64,000 nucleotides of DNA from Lachancea dasiensis (taxonomy: Eukaryota; Ascomycota; Saccharomycetes; Saccharomycetales; Saccharomycetaceae): assembly GCA_900074725.1 (NCBI GenBank), contig LT598455.1:187802-251801 (forward strand), read 5' to 3'. The notes beneath the pieces were generated by a model, which was not told the origin of the DNA, made no database searches, and worked only from the letters and a program-made list of their open reading frames with translations. Position numbers and translations under genes: made by a program. Positions 61,172-64,000 of this stretch are shown here, piece after piece. Every line of letters starts with the position of its first letter. The first letter of the stretch is position 1.

Positions 61172-62143
61172 TCACAGAACGCTGAAGCGAGGGTCTTCCA
61201 TAAAGCTGAATTGGCGCACTAACACGCCTCCCTCTTGCAGAATCCTAAAACTCTCTTCATCCATCCTGTAACTTTGTGAGTACACCACTTCTCGAATGCC
61301 AGTTTGCACGATCTTTACCGAGCAGGTCAGACAAGGACAGGTGTCACAGTACAAAATTGCGTTGGCACCCACCCTGTCACGGCCAGCCTCAAGAAGGGCA
61401 TTCTCCTCCGCGTGTAAACACAAGCAGCTGCTGAGATGGGCACTATTACCACTATTACAGCGGGGGCATCCACCGCTATGGCAATTTTTCAGATGGCGAG
61501 GGGTACCATTATAGCCGGTGGCTATGACCCTGCAATCACGGACAATAACACACCCCACCCGTCTCTTCATGCAATTAGATCTGGAAGCAGCAAGCGTGGC
61601 GAGCTTCATGAAATATGAATCCCAATCTGGCCTGAGTGGAGTCGTATTGTTGAATGCCACGGTAATGTCACGTCCATGGCAAGCTTGCGTCAGAAGTCGG
61701 CCCAACTCTTTGGCCAATATATCAAATTTGTACATTTCGGGAGTTCGAATGAAGAGCTTTATATCTGCTCGAGCCAATACGACAGGCAGTTCGGGATACT
61801 GTTCAAGATGAGCATCTGAAATAGTGAGATACTTCTCCAGGTCTGTCGTGCCACCATTTTCATAGGTGGCCCACTCATTTATCTTAACTCTCAACGAGGA
61901 ATCCAGGGCTATATGGATAAAAAAAGGTCGTACTTCAAATTTCCTCAGTACTTTCAGAGATAAATTTCCTTTAAATACCATATTTCTTGTGTAGTTGGTA
62001 GTGGCATATTCTAGAATGTGTGTCGACTCGACCGTTGAGATTGTCGCATCAGTTTGAAGCCTTTCAAAACCAAACTTATTCTCGAGAGCTTGCACTGCTC
62101 TTTCGGCACCACCCCCGATGCTTTCACTCACGTACAGTAGCAT
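61172..62143 (-). CDS. DCD1: Deoxycytidylate (dCMP) deaminase
   Basis: This 323-residue enzyme (S. cerevisiae 312) converts dCMP to dUMP for thymidylate synthesis. The N-terminal half resembles a nucleotide-kinase-like domain as in other yeast Dcd1. The C-terminal deaminase domain has HAEENALLEAG (zinc His and catalytic Glu) and CDTCPCLTC (two zinc Cys), preceded by MKRRVGCVIVRDCRVIATGY and NGTPRH. It is the YHR144C gene, so the YNL and YHR series interleave here too. Confidence 0.96.
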   Translation of the reverse strand: MLLYVSESIGGGAERAVQALENKFGFERLQTDATISTVESTHILEYATTNYTRNMVFKGNLSLKVLRKFEVRPFFIHIALDSSLRVKINEWATYENGGTTDLEKYLTISDAHLEQYPELPVVLARADIKLFIRTPEMYKFDILAKELGRLLTQACHGRDITVAFNNTTPLRPDWDSYFMKLATLAASRSNCMKRRVGCVIVRDCRVIATGYNGTPRHLKNCHSGGCPRCNSGNSAHLSSCLCLHAEENALLEAGRDRVGANAILYCDTCPCLTCSVKIVQTGIREVVYSQSYRMDEESFRILQEGGVLVRQFSFMEDPRFSVL

Positions 62144-62266
62144 TGTTCAGTCCTCTTTCTCCTGTAGAGTCCAGCTTCTGCTTCAGCCTTGCTTTCTGGT
62201 GGGATTGATGATAGCGTCGAGCTCATCGAGACGCGTAACGATAATACACGAAATGGCTCTGACACT

Positions 62267-62497
62267 ATGGGAAAAAGTGATACCCGCCAAACTGGGGCCA
62301 ACAACGAAGCGTCTGTGTACGTGAGGCTTGCAAAGATCCGGCTGCCACCTTCAATCAGAGTGGGAGAATTTGTCTCGACGTTCTGCTATATGAAGCTCTT
62401 CAAAGTAAACGTCGAAGACGCTTGGATGCGCTTAGCAGGGATCAAAACGGGTATTGGGCAACACAAACGAGAATTAACTCCAAAACTTCGACGCTAG
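62267..62497 (+). CDS. Doubtful small ORF of unknown function
   Basis: A 76-codon ATG frame (MGKSDTRQTGANNEASVYVR, later FVSTFCYMKLFKVNVEDAWM) with mixed charged and hydrophobic composition. I recognise no family. It starts 124 bp from the divergent DCD1 start. It could be coincidental or part of a spliced gene, but no convincing splice sites were found. Confidence 0.25.
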   Translation: MGKSDTRQTGANNEASVYVRLAKIRLPPSIRVGEFVSTFCYMKLFKVNVEDAWMRLAGIKTGIGQHKRELTPKLRR

Positions 62498-63175
62498 TTT
62501 TTGCTTATTGTTGGCTTGATTGTTGTTTTGGCGTAAAGGCGTGGGTTGGCGATTTAGTGCAGACACGTATGACAGATTTTCACAAAGTGATGAAGGCTTC
62601 TGTGAAAGCAGACGTAGGAAGGACGAAGGGTGACCGGTGGGGCTAAAGAGTAAGTATAGCTTGGCTTTGGATTCCCTGTTGATGGTTTTTGATCAGCAGC
62701 GTTGAAAATCATGAACACGCTGTGGTGACGCCCCCCCCCTGGTCATCCCCATGTTCAGCAATTTAACGAGTCTCATACTGCAGGTCCAGACTCGCCAGAA
62801 TGTGCGGTGAGTTTCGAGTCCGATTTCTTCTTCCCGTGTTGATCATCTTTTGGCGAGAGTGATCAAGGATCAACAATAGTTGTGATGTGACTTTATTTTC
62901 TTATTTCAGCTTTATAGTTCGAGTGCTGTTCCCAGAAGTCCAGTCGCGAGACAAACACATAAACAAAACGACCATCTTAGATCAAGGCACCTTCTCGCCA
63001 ATGTAGTGAGTTGGATGCTGCTGAATAAACTTGTCATTTCCTTTGCGCTTTGTGGAGGAGCCAGGTAGTGGCGTCAGTATATAAAATGCCACGGAAGGCG
63101 ACAGAATAGTATAAGATGATATTCCAAGTTTAGACAAGTGACATTGTGTTCTAGTTCCTGATCATCCAGCCAGGG

Positions 63176-63436
63176 TTACTCCAATAGAGCACAGCTAACA
63201 TCCAGCGGACTCTGACACTGGGATGCCCACTTGTCGCAGAAGTCTCGGCCAATCTCCAGAAACAAATTCGAGAGGTTTTGTATCCTGCGGACCCAAGTGA
63301 GCTCTTCGAAAAAGCTTGCCAACATATGCAGTATCGCTGCCAAGGTCCAGAAAGTTTTAGAACGGCTAACTCTAAGCAAAATTGCTTTATTTATGGCCGG
63401 AAAAGGGCCCCGATTAAAGGCCAAAAAACAAGACAT
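63176..63436 (-). CDS. Doubtful small ORF of unknown function
   Basis: An 86-codon ATG frame (MSCFLAFNRGPFPAINKAIL, later FWTLAAILHMLASFFEELTW) with amphipathic helical character. The frame is open about 43 codons further upstream without an ATG, which would fit a missing 5' exon, but I find no branch point/acceptor pair. I recognise no family and S. cerevisiae has nothing known at this position. Confidence 0.3.
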   Translation of the reverse strand: MSCFLAFNRGPFPAINKAILLRVSRSKTFWTLAAILHMLASFFEELTWVRRIQNLSNLFLEIGRDFCDKWASQCQSPLDVSCALLE

Positions 63437-63577
63437 ATCTAATGGAAGATGCCTATAATCCAGCGTTACAAACAAAAAGAAGCTAGCAAAAGCGTCATAG
63501 ACGTAAGTACCTTCATCGGTTCGCTGCCCTGTAGAAACTGACTGAAATCGAATCACAGCTCCCAAGGTGTTTTTTTT

Positions 63578-63602
63578 TTCACATGTTTCTGAAGTTCACA
63601 TG
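63578..63602. promoter_or_regulatory. Two TTCACATG sites upstream of PSD1 (UAS-INO-like)
   Basis: TTCACATG occurs at 63578-63585 and 63595-63602, about 160 and 140 bp before the PSD1 ATG. This is the core of the inositol/choline element WYTTCAYRTGS bound by Ino2-Ino4; the final S position is T in both. PSD1 is a phospholipid synthesis gene regulated this way in S. cerevisiae. Confidence 0.5.
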
Positions 63603-63740
63603 TACATAGTGAAAATTCAATGTTATTCTTGAGAAATCATAGTCATCCACCCTACTGGCAACTAGTTTACAAAGGTCCCAACTCCTAGGTACTGGGCTGT
63701 TTATTCATCAGATAACAGTCTTTAGGTGCTTTTACTTAGG

Positions 63741-64000
63741 ATGATAAAGTTTGGACTTCTCAAGGGAAGTACGGGGATGAAAGGCCGCCTCAATATGCAT
63801 CGTTTCGGTGGGACGGCCGGAACGAGAATCAAAAATCGAACCGCTAACTTGCTCAGTCATAGGTTCTATGGGTCTAGAGCTAGTCTGATGCAGCTCTCCG
63901 GCTATAACAAGCAGGTCGTGGTGAAGCTGGTAGTGATGACGGGAGTCACGTTAGTACTGGGCAGTATTCTTTTCCAGTACGCGGAAAGAGACGTACAAAC
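63741..64000 (+). CDS. PSD1: Mitochondrial phosphatidylserine decarboxylase, 5' end only
   Basis: Only the first 86 codons lie in the window; the gene runs off the right edge. The N-terminus MIKFGLLKGSTGMKGRLNMH is a basic mitochondrial presequence, followed by RTANLLSHRFYG. The inner-membrane segment KQVVVKLVVMTGVTLVLGSI aligns with KQVSMKWVVLTSFTIVLGTI of S. cerevisiae Psd1. The enzyme makes phosphatidylethanolamine in the inner membrane. The position after FMP41 fits YNL168C-YNL169C. The catalytic core and LGST processing site are outside the window. Confidence 0.85.
   Translation, partial: MIKFGLLKGSTGMKGRLNMHRFGGTAGTRIKNRTANLLSHRFYGSRASLMQLSGYNKQVVVKLVVMTGVTLVLGSILFQYAERDVQ

Larger units (their letters stand above)
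62144..63740. other. Intergenic region, DCD1 to PSD1
   Basis: About 1.6 kb between divergent genes. It contains two doubtful small ORFs (listed separately) and two TTCACATG sites before PSD1. A TATAAAA element lies near 63080, facing right. A 9-base C run lies near 62732. Confidence 0.5.

Overview
This is a nuclear chromosome segment of a budding yeast (Saccharomycetaceae). The genes are compact and mostly intronless. The few introns have GTATGT-type donors and TACTAAC-type branch points. Nearly every gene has a recognisable Saccharomyces cerevisiae counterpart. Gene order points to a lineage that did not undergo the whole-genome duplication, with Lachancea as my best guess for the genus: genes that S. 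cerevisiae keeps on the sister regions chrXIV (YNL160-169) and chrVIII (YHR138-144) are interleaved here in single copy, and CIN4 (YMR138W) is followed by MDH3 (YDL078C). All orthology calls rest on remembered protein sequences and gene order; no database was searched.

Layout. 1-1.3 kb: no gene seen. 1.3-25.1 kb: the YMR129-YMR138 block (POM152, DPI35, RRB1, JLP2, REC114, ERG29, GID8, GAT2, PSO2, CIN4), then MDH3. COX12-RIC1 (YLR038C-YLR039C) lies inside this block, and an S/G-rich GPI-type wall protein sits between REC114 and ERG29. 25.1-27.4 kb: a GC-rich stretch with a tandem repeat and an orphan membrane protein. 27.4-36.9 kb: GIM3, a YHR138C-type proteinase B inhibitor-like protein, MEP2, a 2.6 kb gene-poor promoter region, a GRE2/ARI1-type reductase, a YGP1/SPS100 secreted glycoprotein and a YHR140W-type membrane protein. 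37.6-53.3 kb: CBK1, RPL42, CHS7, a YNL162W-A zinc-ribbon protein, RIA1/EFL1, IBD2, DSE2, YNL165W-like, BNI5 and RPC10. 53.4-55.9 kb: a full-length hAT-transposase-derived gene with no visible transposon ends. 55.9-58.0 kb: a gene-poor, repeat-bearing promoter region. 58.0-64.0 kb: SKO1, FMP41, DCD1, two doubtful small ORFs and the 5' end of PSD1.

Five genes contain introns that can be placed to the base: DPI35, REC114, GIM3, the YHR138C-like gene and RPL42. Several genes share themes. Cell wall and cell separation are represented by CBK1 (kinase that activates Ace2), DSE2 (an Ace2 target with Ace2/Swi5-type sites upstream here), CHS7, YGP1/SPS100, IBD2 and BNI5. Translation and ribosome biogenesis are represented by RRB1, RPL42 and RIA1. 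Mitochondria and lipids are represented by COX12, FMP41, PSD1 and ERG29. No tRNA, rRNA, LTR element or centromere was found.
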